Source: a virus. Taken from it: a DNA stretch of 38,139 nucleotides. The notes beneath the pieces were generated by a model. The model worked only from the letters and a program-made list of their open reading frames with translations. It made no database searches and was not told where the DNA came from. Shown piece by piece: positions 1 to 7,370 of this stretch (its first letter is position 1; the number at the start of each line of letters is the position of its first letter). The stretch spans positions 1 to 38,139 of IMG/VR virus record IMGVR_UViG_3300042555_002161. One strand, written 5' to 3'. The translations under genes were made by a program, and so were the position numbers.

Positions 1-195
1 CGCTTGAGTAGCTGCTGGCTGAAGCCGTGGCCACCTTTGATCACAAAGATGTTTCGGTGCTTGCGAATCCGGCAGAAGTTGTACACCTCTTGCGTCAGGT
101 AGCCCGAATCGATCGCAGTGGCAGCGACTTTCATGCTGATGCCAAACGCGTTGGTGACCGGCTGGGCAAGGTATTCGTCTAGCTTTTCCCAAACC
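1..195. repeat. terminal overlap, copy 1 (circular closure)
   Basis: These 195 bases recur at 37945-38139 with four differences (positions 33, 54, 63, 69). All four fall in third codon positions of the terminase frame and are synonymous (Gly, Arg, Arg, Arg). Joining the copies gives an uninterrupted 646-residue TerL. This is best read as the assembly overlap of a circular or permuted genome, with the two ends drawn from slightly different alleles of the phage. It is unlikely to be a functional terminal repeat, since it lies inside a gene. Confidence 0.9.
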
Positions 196-1430
196 TCACT
201 GCGTGTTGGGTCGCCCGGTATGTAGTGCCAGTCGATGGTCCAACGGTTGCCGCCTTCACCAAAGCCGCGCAGCTGGACCTCGATGCGATCCTTTTGCACG
301 TCGACACCGGCGCAGATAAACAGGCAACCAACAGGAACCGTGCGCAGTGCATACGGCTCGGCGCGCTCTTTGATTTCCTGCCAGTCGAGCTTTTCGTTTT
401 CATCTTCGAAGCATTCACCAAGCACGGAGCCGTAGAACACCTTGAGCCGGGCCGGGTCGGACTTGACGCGGAGATAATCAGCCGCGTGCTGCGCCCAGGT
501 ATCACCCAACCCCAGCGGCGTGTAGAGCGCGTTGATGTGGAAGCCTGCGATCTCACGATCGGGGAACTTTGGCACCCACACACCACCAGCGAGCATGGCG
601 GTTTTGTGGTGCTCATCAATCAACACGCTGCATTCACCGCAGCGGTATTTCGCCTTCTCTGGCTCGCCTTCGGGCCATGTGACGTTTTCCCAAATCAGCG
701 GCTGCCGGGCTTCACAGTGCGGGCAGGCGACGTGGTATGAACGCTGGTCAGACTCAAGCCAATCTTTCTCAATGCGGCTCAGCGATTTGATGGTCGGTGA
801 GCTGATCTTAAAAATCTTGCGGCGCGGAAACGTGGTGGTGCGTTTCTTCGCCAGGTCAACCGGGTCGCCTTCTTCATCGACCTCGGCTGGGTATTTGTCG
901 ATCTCATCAAGCAGCAGGTACTTGATCGGCATCGAGGCCAATGAAGCGGCGCTGTTGGCGCCACCGACGATCAGCATGCCGTCGCCGGCAAACTCTTTCA
1001 TGGTCATCGTGTTGCCACCATCACGCGATGCACTCGAGGCAATGAGCTTCGAAAGCTGCGGGCTGGCTTCGATCATCGATGCCAGGCGTTGCTTTGACCA
1101 CCGCGTGCCGACTTCTACCGTCGGCAACACCGCCAACATCGGGCCGGGCGCGTGATCCATTGCGTAGCCCAGCCAATTCAGCCCGACTTCAGTGCCCCCC
1201 ACTTGCGTGGATTTCTTGAACACCACCTCGCGGCACGGATGCTGCGATGACAGGCAATCCATAATTTCGCGCAGAAACGGCACCCGCGACGTCCGCCACG
1301 GCCCTGGCTCACTCGCACCCTTCGCCGTGAGCTTGCGGTGCTTGTCAGCCCATTGCGAGACGGTGAGCGGCGGGTTGGGTCGAATGGCAGCGGCAAATAT
1401 CTTGCCTACAAACGAGCCGCCGTCAGGCAT
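1..1430 (-). CDS. terL: terminase large subunit, N-terminal part (continues at 38139)
   Basis: Packaging motor ATPase and nuclease of the lambda gpA family. Starting at the ATG at 1430 the frame is open to the window edge. The translation has a Walker-A-like stretch KSTQVGGTE, a Walker B LLLDEID, a zinc-ribbon-like segment (ACPHCE...YRCGEC) and the first nuclease aspartate in GVDVQKDRIEVQL. The frame continues through the terminal overlap into 37434-37944, giving 646 residues, close to lambda gpA (641). The start ATG overlaps the methyltransferase stop by one base (TAATG), so translation is probably coupled. It cuts and pumps concatemeric DNA into proheads at the portal. Partial only because the contig ends here. 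Confidence 0.93.
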   Translation of the reverse strand, partial: MPDGGSFVGKIFAAAIRPNPPLTVSQWADKHRKLTAKGASEPGPWRTSRVPFLREIMDCLSSQHPCREVVFKKSTQVGGTEVGLNWLGYAMDHAPGPMLAVLPTVEVGTRWSKQRLASMIEASPQLSKLIASSASRDGGNTMTMKEFAGDGMLIVGGANSAASLASMPIKYLLLDEIDKYPAEVDEEGDPVDLAKKRTTTFPRRKIFKISSPTIKSLSRIEKDWLESDQRSYHVACPHCEARQPLIWENVTWPEGEPEKAKYRCGECSVLIDEHHKTAMLAGGVWVPKFPDREIAGFHINALYTPLGLGDTWAQHAADYLRVKSDPARLKVFYGSVLGECFEDENEKLDWQEIKERAEPYALRTVPVGCLFICAGVDVQKDRIEVQLRGFGEGGNRWTIDWHYIPGDPTRSEVWEKLDEYLAQPVTNAFGISMKVAATAIDSGYLTQEVYNFCRIRKHRNIFVIKGGHGFSQQLLK

Positions 1431-2113
1431 TAGGTCACCACCTCAAATAGCTTTTGCTGCCGTTGGGCGTTTTCGATTCGCTCACAAGCAATGTCGAAAT
1501 TACGCTCCATCAACTCGATTCCCGTGTATTTCAGTCCGCGCTTAACCGCAGCAATTCCTACGGGAGCAGACCCCATGCAAGCGTCTATAACTGTTTTAGG
1601 GTCGCTGGCAAGGCTCACGCACCAATCCATTAACGCTATCGGCTTCTGAGTCGGATGCACCCGTGGCGCGGCGCTCTCAGAATCCCGCAACATCCCATTC
1701 CACATATGCCGAAACATACGCACAGAAGTTTTTAGGTTTGTCCACGCCAGCTCACAATCGGCAAAACAGTTTTTACCGTTTACCTTGTCCCATACAAGCC
1801 AGCCGCGAGAAGGCGCAACCGTAAAATAATTGCCGCCCCAAATAATTGTTTCTTTTGCCGCGCCAATGCAAAGCGCGATTCGATCTGCGGACATAGGTTC
1901 TTTATCCCAATCAAAATCGCCATAGTCTGTCGTTTTTGCCAACTTGCGTCTTGACGCTACTCGATGCGCGTTCTCGCCAACACCATAAGGGGGGTCGTGA
2001 ATGCCCAGATCGTGCTTTGCGAGAGTCGGCAAAATTTCACGACAATCGCCAAGGTACAGCGTGGCATTGCCTATTACTTCCATCCTTTTGTAAGCCATCA
2101 CGCCGTCAGGCAT
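1430..2113 (-). CDS. DNA methyltransferase inserted between terS and terL
   Basis: S-adenosylmethionine-dependent DNA methyltransferase. Motif IV is DPPYG at about residues 40-44. Near the C-terminus come HPTQKP and a motif-I-like DACMGSAPVG, followed by GLKYTGIEL. The order IV then I is that of beta-class amino-methyltransferases, so N6-adenine or N4-cytosine is the likely product. Motif I is unusual: the usual GSGT/GSGS is GSAP. Three starts are possible: 2113 (overlapping terS by 8 bases), 2098 or 2086, where the conserved IGNATLYLGDC begins. It probably protects phage DNA from host restriction or marks it. Lambda-type phages normally have terS directly next to terL; flanking 13-base repeats suggest insertion (see findings). 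Confidence 0.85.
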   Translation of the reverse strand: MPDGVMAYKRMEVIGNATLYLGDCREILPTLAKHDLGIHDPPYGVGENAHRVASRRKLAKTTDYGDFDWDKEPMSADRIALCIGAAKETIIWGGNYFTVAPSRGWLVWDKVNGKNCFADCELAWTNLKTSVRMFRHMWNGMLRDSESAAPRVHPTQKPIALMDWCVSLASDPKTVIDACMGSAPVGIAAVKRGLKYTGIELMERNFDIACERIENAQRQQKLFEVVT

Positions 2114-2735
2114 CGCTCACCAGCTCGCCGGCATCATCCAGCGTGACCGCAGCGTTTGCAAAATCCGTCAAGACCTTGCGCACTTCCTCCTCCAAAATTA
2201 ATTCACGCTTTGCAGCATCCGGCTCGCCGTTGATCAGTGGCATCACACGGGCGCTGATACCACCGAGCCCCTTGGAGACCACGGCCGCCAGCGATTCAAT
2301 ATCGCGCTTCACCTTCTCGCGGCGAATCAGCAAGCTCTCTTGCTCTTCGCGTTTAATCTTTGCCAGCTTGGCCAGCTCAGATTCTTTGTCAGCACGGGCG
2401 CGGTTGAATTCCGCATAGGTTGAATCAGCGTTGCCACCCGCTCCTCCCGGTAGTTCAGAGCCACCAGGAGGAGTCTGCCTTGCTTCAGGTGGAGGTGCTT
2501 TTTCAGATGCAAACAGCGCGACTTCGATCACTTTATTTTCGCGCTCCCGCGCATGGCGAATGACCACGCCCTGCTTTGCTGGATCTGCTGACTGATCGAT
2601 CAACTCGATCGACTTCTCAAAGTCAACTTTGCCGTCCGCATCGAACGCCATACGACCGGCCTTCTCCCACCGGCTCACTGTCGACTTGTGTACTCCGCGA
2701 TGCGCCGCGAACTCGGCGCGCGTGCCAGTTGGCAT
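2106..2735 (-). CDS. terS: terminase small subunit
   Basis: DNA-recognition subunit of the packaging enzyme, Nu1-like. The first 30 residues form a helix-turn-helix (RAEFAAHRGVHKSTVSRWEK). A proline/glycine-rich linker follows (around residues 85-105), then a charged helical region (residues 110-150) suited to oligomerisation, and an acidic C-terminus. It stands directly upstream of the methyltransferase and terL and ends in an 8-base overlap with the former. The roughly 320 bases upstream hold clustered GTTGC repeats that could be its binding sites. 209 residues is slightly longer than lambda Nu1 (181). Confidence 0.85.
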   Translation of the reverse strand: MPTGTRAEFAAHRGVHKSTVSRWEKAGRMAFDADGKVDFEKSIELIDQSADPAKQGVVIRHARERENKVIEVALFASEKAPPPEARQTPPGGSELPGGAGGNADSTYAEFNRARADKESELAKLAKIKREEQESLLIRREKVKRDIESLAAVVSKGLGGISARVMPLINGEPDAAKRELILEEEVRKVLTDFANAAVTLDDAGELVSDA

Positions 2736-2747
2736 GGTGCCCCCGTT

Positions 2748-2798
2748 GTTGCGTTGCGCGTTGCATGGTGCTGTGGGTGAAGTTGCGTAAGGTGCAAC
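2748..2798. repeat. GTTGC repeat cluster upstream of terS (candidate cos/TerS binding region)
   Basis: GTTGCG occurs at 2748-2753, 2753-2758 and 2782-2787, GTTGCA at 2760-2765, and an inverted GCAAC at 2794-2798. The last two form GTTGC-(7)-GCAAC. The cluster lies in the untranslated stretch before terS, where lambdoid phages carry cosB and cosN. I cannot identify a cleavage site. It could instead be a regulatory operator. Confidence 0.3.
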
Positions 2799-2861
2799 TA
2801 CTTGAAACTAGCTAAACAACGGGGCTCGAATTACCGCACTGGGAAAGCTCAGGGAGGACCC

Positions 2862-3035
2862 GTGAAATTTATTGGCTGTCAGCGGTGCGGCTGACGCAAC
2901 TACCACAACATGGCAGAAACTATAGACCGAATGGCGTATGAGCGGCGTGGCATTTTGGATAACCCTAGCACTGGCGCGGCGTTTCAGGTGGTCACTTTGG
3001 AAACGCATAACATTGGCGGGCATCTTCAGGCATAA
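2862..3035 (+). pseudogene. small antisense reading frame interrupted by TGA
   Basis: The 320-base stretch between the Q-like gene and terS has no minus-strand gene I trust. On the plus strand a GTG at 2862 follows a strong Shine-Dalgarno GGGAGG. The frame reads ten residues ending CQRCG, meets a TGA at 2892-2894, then stays open in the same frame (RNYHNMAETIDRMAYERRG...) to a TAA at 3033-3035. A second start, ATG 2910, would give 41 residues. A weak hairpin (CCCGT/ACGGG) follows at about 3049-3064. It may be a gene broken by one nonsense codon, or a chance frame. No function recognised. Confidence 0.3.
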
Positions 3036-3056
3036 GTGCTTGGAACTGCCCGTCAT

Positions 3057-3440
3057 TTAACGGGTTTGATCTTTGCGTATTGCAATAAAATTCTCATGCG
3101 CACGGCGCAGGATCGTTGGCACACGATGCCGGTCGCAATGTGGATCAATGCGACGCGCGATGTCGATGTTGCTCACTGATTGCAGGTGGTAGTGCAACAG
3201 CGCAACACATTGCTCACGCAGCTGCTCACGCATGGCGCGAATGGTGCGATTGGTGACCTCGGCCTCGGCTGCGATGGTTGGTATCGCAATGCCACTATCA
3301 GCCCTCATCTCACGCTTGAGCGCGGCTTCGTCAGGGTGCATCTCGACCGAAACTGGTGAGCCGGTCGCACCACGACGCCAGCGATCCCACTCACACACCT
3401 TCACGCGCACTTCGTCCTCAAATGGGTACGGCTCAGCCAT
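3057..3440 (-). CDS. probable late antiterminator, Q-like
   Basis: A 127-residue protein in the slot of lambda Q: last early gene, directly before the packaging and structural genes. The N-terminal VRVKVCEWDRWRRG resembles the WG.W core of phage antitermination Q proteins. Its C-terminal half (CVALLHYHLQSVSNIDIARRI... then a second helix) looks like a sigma-region-4-type helix-turn-helix, as in that family. By family knowledge it would modify RNA polymerase at the late promoter so that it reads through terminators, several of which are visible downstream. The start ATG at 3440 overlaps the stop region of the upstream initiator-like gene. The assignment rests on position and weak motif resemblance. 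Confidence 0.5.
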   Translation of the reverse strand: MAEPYPFEDEVRVKVCEWDRWRRGATGSPVSVEMHPDEAALKREMRADSGIAIPTIAAEAEVTNRTIRAMREQLREQCVALLHYHLQSVSNIDIARRIDPHCDRHRVPTILRRAHENFIAIRKDQTR

Positions 3441-4261
3441 CAGTCATCCTCACGTTCGTTGAAGTGCGTCTGGCACAGCCAAGTGCCACCGCGTTTGTAC
3501 TTTGCCAACGCACCGCACACCGCGCATGAGTCAGGCTTGGTGTTGACCATCGCCACTGCCTCACGCCACTCGGCATTGGTGAGGTATGAGCGTGGCCCTA
3601 CGAGGTATTGCCCACCGTCACGCAAGGCAGCGTCACTCTTGGCGATCACGTTGGCCACATGCGCCAAGACCAGATCAATCTCACGGTCGAGCTTCATGCG
3701 CTCCCACCTTCGTCTGCATTCGGCCTTGTACTTTTTGTGCATCGATTGTGGCCATGCTTGCCAGAAGCGATCGAATGGCAAAACACCAGCGTCGATAGAC
3801 GCGCTAGGGTTTATGGGAAGACTATGGGAAAACCCTTTATATAGGTGACCCTGATTTAGGTGCACGTCCTGCACCCAATTAGGTGCACCACGTTCACCGC
3901 CTTCTGCCAAATTAGGTGCACCACGTTCACCGCCTTCTGCCAAATTAGGTGCACCACGTTCACCGCCTTTCACGTCTTCCGGCCATGCAAGCGTGTACTC
4001 GTTACGTGACCACTTTTGCCCGCCAAATCCATGCCGGCGAATAGTCAGCCAACCGTTTTCCTTTCCCAATTTCACCTGCGTCAATACAGCACGCTTGGAC
4101 AAACCCGTTTCCGCAACCAACTGCTCGATGGTCGGAAAACACGGCTCACCCGCATCGTTGACATGACAAGAGAGCGTCAACAAAACGTGGCGCGTGGTAC
4201 TCGGCAGATCACTTTTCAGTAACCGCTGCCGCCATGACCAAGCTCGTCGTTCGTTGCTCAC
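3440..4261 (-). CDS. replication initiator-like protein with internal repeats
   Basis: 273 residues. The N-terminal 90 residues form a winged helix of the phage replication (HTH_36/lambda O-like) type: FPTIEQLVAETGLSKRAVL followed by a wing. A low-complexity linker carries an 11-residue repeat (GGERGAPNLAE, about 2.7 copies), then a conserved helical region (FDRFWQAWP...), and a C-terminal zinc-binding motif CAVC...LC..H. The start is GTG at 4261, overlapping the dnaB stop (GTGA). In lambda the O protein binds iterons inside its own gene; the DNA coding for the linker here is likewise iteron-like. It probably recruits the phage DnaB to the origin. Confidence 0.68.
   Translation of the reverse strand: MSNERRAWSWRQRLLKSDLPSTTRHVLLTLSCHVNDAGEPCFPTIEQLVAETGLSKRAVLTQVKLGKENGWLTIRRHGFGGQKWSRNEYTLAWPEDVKGGERGAPNLAEGGERGAPNLAEGGERGAPNWVQDVHLNQGHLYKGFSHSLPINPSASIDAGVLPFDRFWQAWPQSMHKKYKAECRRRWERMKLDREIDLVLAHVANVIAKSDAALRDGGQYLVGPRSYLTNAEWREAVAMVNTKPDSCAVCGALAKYKRGGTWLCQTHFNEREDD
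3853..3969. repeat. iteron-like 33-bp tandem repeat, candidate replication origin
   Basis: Exact 33-bp units run 3878-3910 and 3911-3943, with a partial third unit 3944-3969; a diverged copy lies at 3853-3876. Each exact unit carries the palindrome GGTGCACC (3882, 3915, 3948), and the diverged copy has GGTGCAC at 3859. An AT-richer stretch follows at about 3805-3845 on the downstream side of the gene. The arrangement, iterons within the initiator gene flanked by an AT-rich segment, matches lambda ori. Confidence 0.6.
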
Positions 4262-5679
4262 ACTCCACCTCTTTCCGCATACTGCTTTTGGGCGCGGAAT
4301 TGCCGCCCTGGCGCTTCACCTTCGTTGTAAAACTTCGTCAGTCTCGGCTCGTAATCCATGTGCACCGTGCCGATGCCGCCGTTGCGTTGCTTACCCACAA
4401 TCACCTTGGCGTCGTACATATCCTCTTCTTTTTGCGTGGCCACATACTCACGATGCAGCAGCAAAATGGTGTCGGCATCACTCTCGATTGAGCCGGAATC
4501 GCGCAGCTCGGAAATCACCGGCATTTTCTTTTCTTTGGCCGCGTCACGGTTTAACTGTGACAGCGCGATCACCGGGCAATTCAGCTCTTTGGCCAATCGT
4601 TTTAGGCCGGAGGTGACCGCGCCAATTTCCACGGCCCGATTGTCATAGCGCCCTTCCGAGTGAGCGAGCTGCACATAGTCGACAATCAGCAGCCCAAAGC
4701 CACCCACGCGCTTGGATTGCACCCGCGCACGCGCCACCAGCTCTTGGATGGTCAGCCCACCGGTTTGATCGATGTGGAAGTTGGCACTGTTAAGCTGCGT
4801 CATTGCCGCGTTGATGCGATCCCAATGCTTCCCATCAAGCCGATGCTCGCGGAATCTGCCGCTCGGAATACCGCTCTCACCTGAGAGAATCCGCACCGCC
4901 AGCTCGATGTCTGTCATCTCCATTGAGAACATGCCCACCGCCACCTTCGATTGCAGCGCCACGTTCGTTGCCACATTCACCGCGAAGGAAGTCTTGCCGA
5001 CCGCAGGCCGCGCACCGACCACGATCAACTGGCCAGGCTGCATCGGGTTCATCAGCCGATCAAGGTCTTTGTAACCCGTGCGGATGCCCGTAGGAGCCTC
5101 TGCATCGTCAAGGTGGGACATCAGCTCAACCAGCGCATCAGAAAGGCTGCGAAACGTGCCCTCGCCGCGTTTAGAGCGGTTGTCAACATCCGCCAACAAA
5201 CTCTGCGCTTGGTCCAGCAGCTGCCGCGCATTCTTGCCGTTTGGATCGTAGGCAATATCGGCCATTTTCTCGCCAGCGCGGATGATGGCGCGCATCACCG
5301 CACGCTCATGCACCACTTCCGCGTACACGCGCGCATTGCTTGAACTCACCGACGTCTGCGACAAATCCAAAATGTACTCAAAGCCGCCCTGCACACGCTT
5401 CAACTGGTCTCGGTCTTTCAGCCACTGGCTGACGGTAATCGCATCGGCCAATTTGTTTTCAGAGATCAACGCATGCGCCGCTTTGAAAATCAGCTGGTGC
5501 TCGCCGGTGTAGAAGTCAGCCTCAGCCACCACGCCCACCACAAAATCAAAGCAGCCGTTATCGTAGAGAAGCAAGCCCAGCACTGCGGCTTCCGCTTCCA
5601 GCGAATAGGGCGGCATCTTCAGCGCGGACATTGGTGCGCTTTCTGCCAGCATGTTGCGATCATCCACGCGATCATTCAC
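4258..5679 (-). CDS. dnaB: replicative DNA helicase DnaB
   Basis: Hexameric 5'-3' replicative helicase. The N-terminal primase-interaction domain (PPYSLEAEAAVLGLLL) is followed by a RecA-like domain with Walker A GARPAVGKTS at about 222-231, Walker B LLIVDYVQL at about 330-338, and the conserved ALSQLNRDA and RDSGSIESDAD motifs. The start is a GTG at 5679 with GGGGTG six to seven bases upstream; GTG 5688 is also in frame. Length (473) is normal for DnaB. A phage-encoded helicase removes the need for a lambda P-type loader, and none is visible. The stop overlaps the start of the initiator-like gene. Confidence 0.97.
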   Translation of the reverse strand: MNDRVDDRNMLAESAPMSALKMPPYSLEAEAAVLGLLLYDNGCFDFVVGVVAEADFYTGEHQLIFKAAHALISENKLADAITVSQWLKDRDQLKRVQGGFEYILDLSQTSVSSSNARVYAEVVHERAVMRAIIRAGEKMADIAYDPNGKNARQLLDQAQSLLADVDNRSKRGEGTFRSLSDALVELMSHLDDAEAPTGIRTGYKDLDRLMNPMQPGQLIVVGARPAVGKTSFAVNVATNVALQSKVAVGMFSMEMTDIELAVRILSGESGIPSGRFREHRLDGKHWDRINAAMTQLNSANFHIDQTGGLTIQELVARARVQSKRVGGFGLLIVDYVQLAHSEGRYDNRAVEIGAVTSGLKRLAKELNCPVIALSQLNRDAAKEKKMPVISELRDSGSIESDADTILLLHREYVATQKEEDMYDAKVIVGKQRNGGIGTVHMDYEPRLTKFYNEGEAPGRQFRAQKQYAERGGV

Positions 5680-5749
5680 AGGCAACACCCCAAAAATCGC
5701 GCGGAAGTTTCACCGCCGACGCATGCGCGCCGTTCATTGTTTTACGCAT
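5672..5749 (-). CDS. tiny open frame bridging to dnaB (25 aa)
   Basis: An ATG at 5749 lies directly after the stop of the preceding gene, and the 25-residue frame (MRKTMNGAH..., ending GVACE) stops at 5672, just past the dnaB GTG. The tight join on both sides suggests a translational bridge feeding ribosomes to the dnaB start, whether or not the peptide matters. No homology recognised. Confidence 0.35.
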   Translation of the reverse strand: MRKTMNGAHASAVKLPRDFWGVACE

Positions 5750-6031
5750 TCACTGTCTCCGCAGTCGCTTGATTTGCCGCGCTCTAAGCGCGATTGGTGC
5801 CCGCTGGCGGGCTTGTTCGATTCGACGGTCTTGCGGTATCACCGCGCCAGGCTTGATGCGCCAGAAACGTTCGCCGCATAGCCTGAAAGCCTCTTCAATG
5901 CAACCCTGCTGACGCAGATCGGCCAGCACACGGCGCGGCTCTGGCACCTGGTACGCGATTTCAAGGCGCTTAGCCGATACCGGCTGCTGTGCCGATTCGA
6001 TGAACTTAAACACGCGCTTGGCCCACGTCAT
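5750..6031 (-). CDS. small winged-helix protein of the replication region
   Basis: 93 residues. The first 70 have the rhythm of a winged helix (VFKFIESAQQPVSAKRLEIA... RRVLADLRQQGCIEEAF...GERFWRIKPG), and the C-terminus is strongly basic (RRIEQARQR...RQIKRLRRQ). ATG at 6031 overlaps the previous stop (ATGA). It may help the initiator or regulate early transcription; no named family is recognised. A related fold is seen in the gene upstream. Confidence 0.6.
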   Translation of the reverse strand: MTWAKRVFKFIESAQQPVSAKRLEIAYQVPEPRRVLADLRQQGCIEEAFRLCGERFWRIKPGAVIPQDRRIEQARQRAPIALRARQIKRLRRQ

Positions 6032-6450
6032 TTGTCACCATTGCCCCACTGCCAGCGCATTGCAGGCCGGCCAAGGTTATACCCATCCGTTTGCACAAGC
6101 ACGCGCTTGGCCACGCCAGCGCGTTGCAGCCGGTACAGCGCATGCATGGCGTTACTAAAACGCTTTGCTTGCACCTTTTCGAGAATCTCCATTGCCGTGA
6201 ATGATGTCGCGGGATGGGCAGCCAATAAATCACGCACACGTTGCGGCATGGTCGGCTTGCCCAACCGGCTCGCATAAAACGATGGTCGTTGCGACTTCGC
6301 GCGCACAACCTTTACGTCTTTTTTCTCCGCCGTTGGCTCATCGACCATTGGCTCAACGTCCATTGGCATCAGCATTACGCGCCGCGTCGGCTGCACCGGC
6401 GCGCACGGCTTGAACGTGCCCACACACAGATCCGCAATCGACGGCATCAT
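6028..6450 (-). CDS. winged-helix-containing early protein
   Basis: About 140 residues. The N-terminal half is disordered and proline/valine-rich. The C-terminal half reads as a winged helix (MPQRVRDLLAAHPATSFTAMEILEKV... NAMHALYRLQRAGVAKRVLVQ). The start is ATG 6450 or 6447, inside the end of cII with GGAGTGGGA upstream. Its place between cII and dnaB is that of lambda O-region genes. Function unknown; a DNA-binding role in replication or transcription is inferred. Confidence 0.6.
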   Translation of the reverse strand: MMPSIADLCVGTFKPCAPVQPTRRVMLMPMDVEPMVDEPTAEKKDVKVVRAKSQRPSFYASRLGKPTMPQRVRDLLAAHPATSFTAMEILEKVQAKRFSNAMHALYRLQRAGVAKRVLVQTDGYNLGRPAMRWQWGNGDK

Positions 6451-6740
6451 TCGTCCCACTCCAAGGTCTTTGGCGCGCCGTTTTCCAACAACTGCGCTCT
6501 AGCCAACGTTAAGATCGACTCGACGTATTCCGGGTTGTAGCACTTGTATTCGCACGGGACAACCTTAAAGCCAAGATGCGCCAGCATCAACGAGACTTGC
6601 TCAAGGTGCTCATTTTTTAATCGCGAAATCGTCGGCTCGCTGACTCCCATCGCAGTCGCAATGACTGCGCCGGATTGAGTTGCTAAGGCTCGCATCACGA
6701 GCGAGACCGTTACTCTCGCTCGCTCTTTTGCCGTTTTCAT
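6447..6740 (-). CDS. cII: CII-like transcriptional activator
   Basis: 97 residues with the length and layout of lambda CII: an N-terminal helix, helix-turn-helix GAVIATAMGVSEPTISRLKN, then a short helix (EQVSLMLAHLGFKVVP). CII activates the repressor and integrase promoters when lysogeny is favoured and is unstable. It lies downstream of cro and upstream of replication genes, as in lambdoid phages, and overlaps the preceding gene by four bases (ATGA). I did not find an obvious TTGC-N6-TTGC activator site. Confidence 0.75.
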   Translation of the reverse strand: MKTAKERARVTVSLVMRALATQSGAVIATAMGVSEPTISRLKNEHLEQVSLMLAHLGFKVVPCEYKCYNPEYVESILTLARAQLLENGAPKTLEWDE

Positions 6741-7345
6741 GATTGACCCTTTATGATGTTCTGAATCGTTGTGTGACTCACACCAAACTGTCGCGCAAGC
6801 TGGCTTTTATTTACCGATGACCCCATGCGCAGAATCGCTTCGCGCTCGGTGGGCGCAATCTTGTATCTGGTTGGCAGATGGCCGGCTGCTGTTATCTCAT
6901 CAACCGTCTTGCCTGCCGCCAAACGTCGGCTAACAGTGGCCTCTGACAACCCGGTCAACTTTGCAAGATCGGTTGCCAACACCGAGCCTGCCGAAGACGG
7001 GCGCGGCTTTACCTTCGTACTATTTCTGCTTTGCTCTTTTGCTGTGGCCCAACGACAATTGTCAGGTGTGTAATGCCCGTCATTCTCAATACGATCCAGC
7101 GATCGTCCTAACGGGCGCGGGCCCATATCGGCCAAAAAATTTCGAAGATCAAACCAACGCTCGCAGACCTTAATTCCCCGACCACCGTAACGAGCAAAAC
7201 CCACGTCAAGCGGGTCATAACAGCGGCTAAACATACCGCGCCAAGAGCTTAGTGAAAGATGTATTTCATCGTCTTTCATGCCGTGAAATCCTTGTTGCAC
7301 TAGGTTTCTGGCGCGTTCGGGCAAATCAACCGAGACTGTGTTCAT
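6737..7345 (-). CDS. HNH-like domain protein with C-terminal helix-turn-helix
   Basis: About 202 residues from ATG 7345. Residues 35-110 carry the phage domain WRGMFSRCYD...YGGRGIKVCERW...FLADMG.RP, then SLDRIENDGHYTPDNCRW and ATAKEQSRN, a degenerate HNH-type (beta-beta-alpha) fold seen in many phage genes. Two helix-turn-helix segments follow (DLAKLTGLSEATVSRRLAAG; KSQLARQFGVSHTTIQNII). It could nick DNA at specific sites or act as a regulator. It directly follows a C4-like RNA and its terminator, so expression may be attenuated. It ends in an ATGA overlap with cII. Confidence 0.65.
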   Translation of the reverse strand: MNTVSVDLPERARNLVQQGFHGMKDDEIHLSLSSWRGMFSRCYDPLDVGFARYGGRGIKVCERWFDLRNFLADMGPRPLGRSLDRIENDGHYTPDNCRWATAKEQSRNSTKVKPRPSSAGSVLATDLAKLTGLSEATVSRRLAAGKTVDEITAAGHLPTRYKIAPTEREAILRMGSSVNKSQLARQFGVSHTTIQNIIKGQS

Positions 7346-7370
7346 GTTCACCACCAATCAAATCAGAAAC

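Noticed and set aside
1-195. Functional direct terminal repeat of the virion
   Set aside because: It lies within terL and the two copies fuse to one full-length gene; it is an assembly overlap.
2862-3035. Selenocysteine at the in-frame TGA
   Set aside because: No SECIS-like hairpin directly after the TGA is apparent; a broken or chance frame is simpler.
2808-3056. 82-residue minus-strand protein between Q and terS
   Set aside because: No ribosome site, poor composition, and it lies in the probable late leader/cos region.
3878-3969. CRISPR array
   Set aside because: The 33-bp units are directly adjacent without spacers and are in frame in a coding region; iterons fit better.
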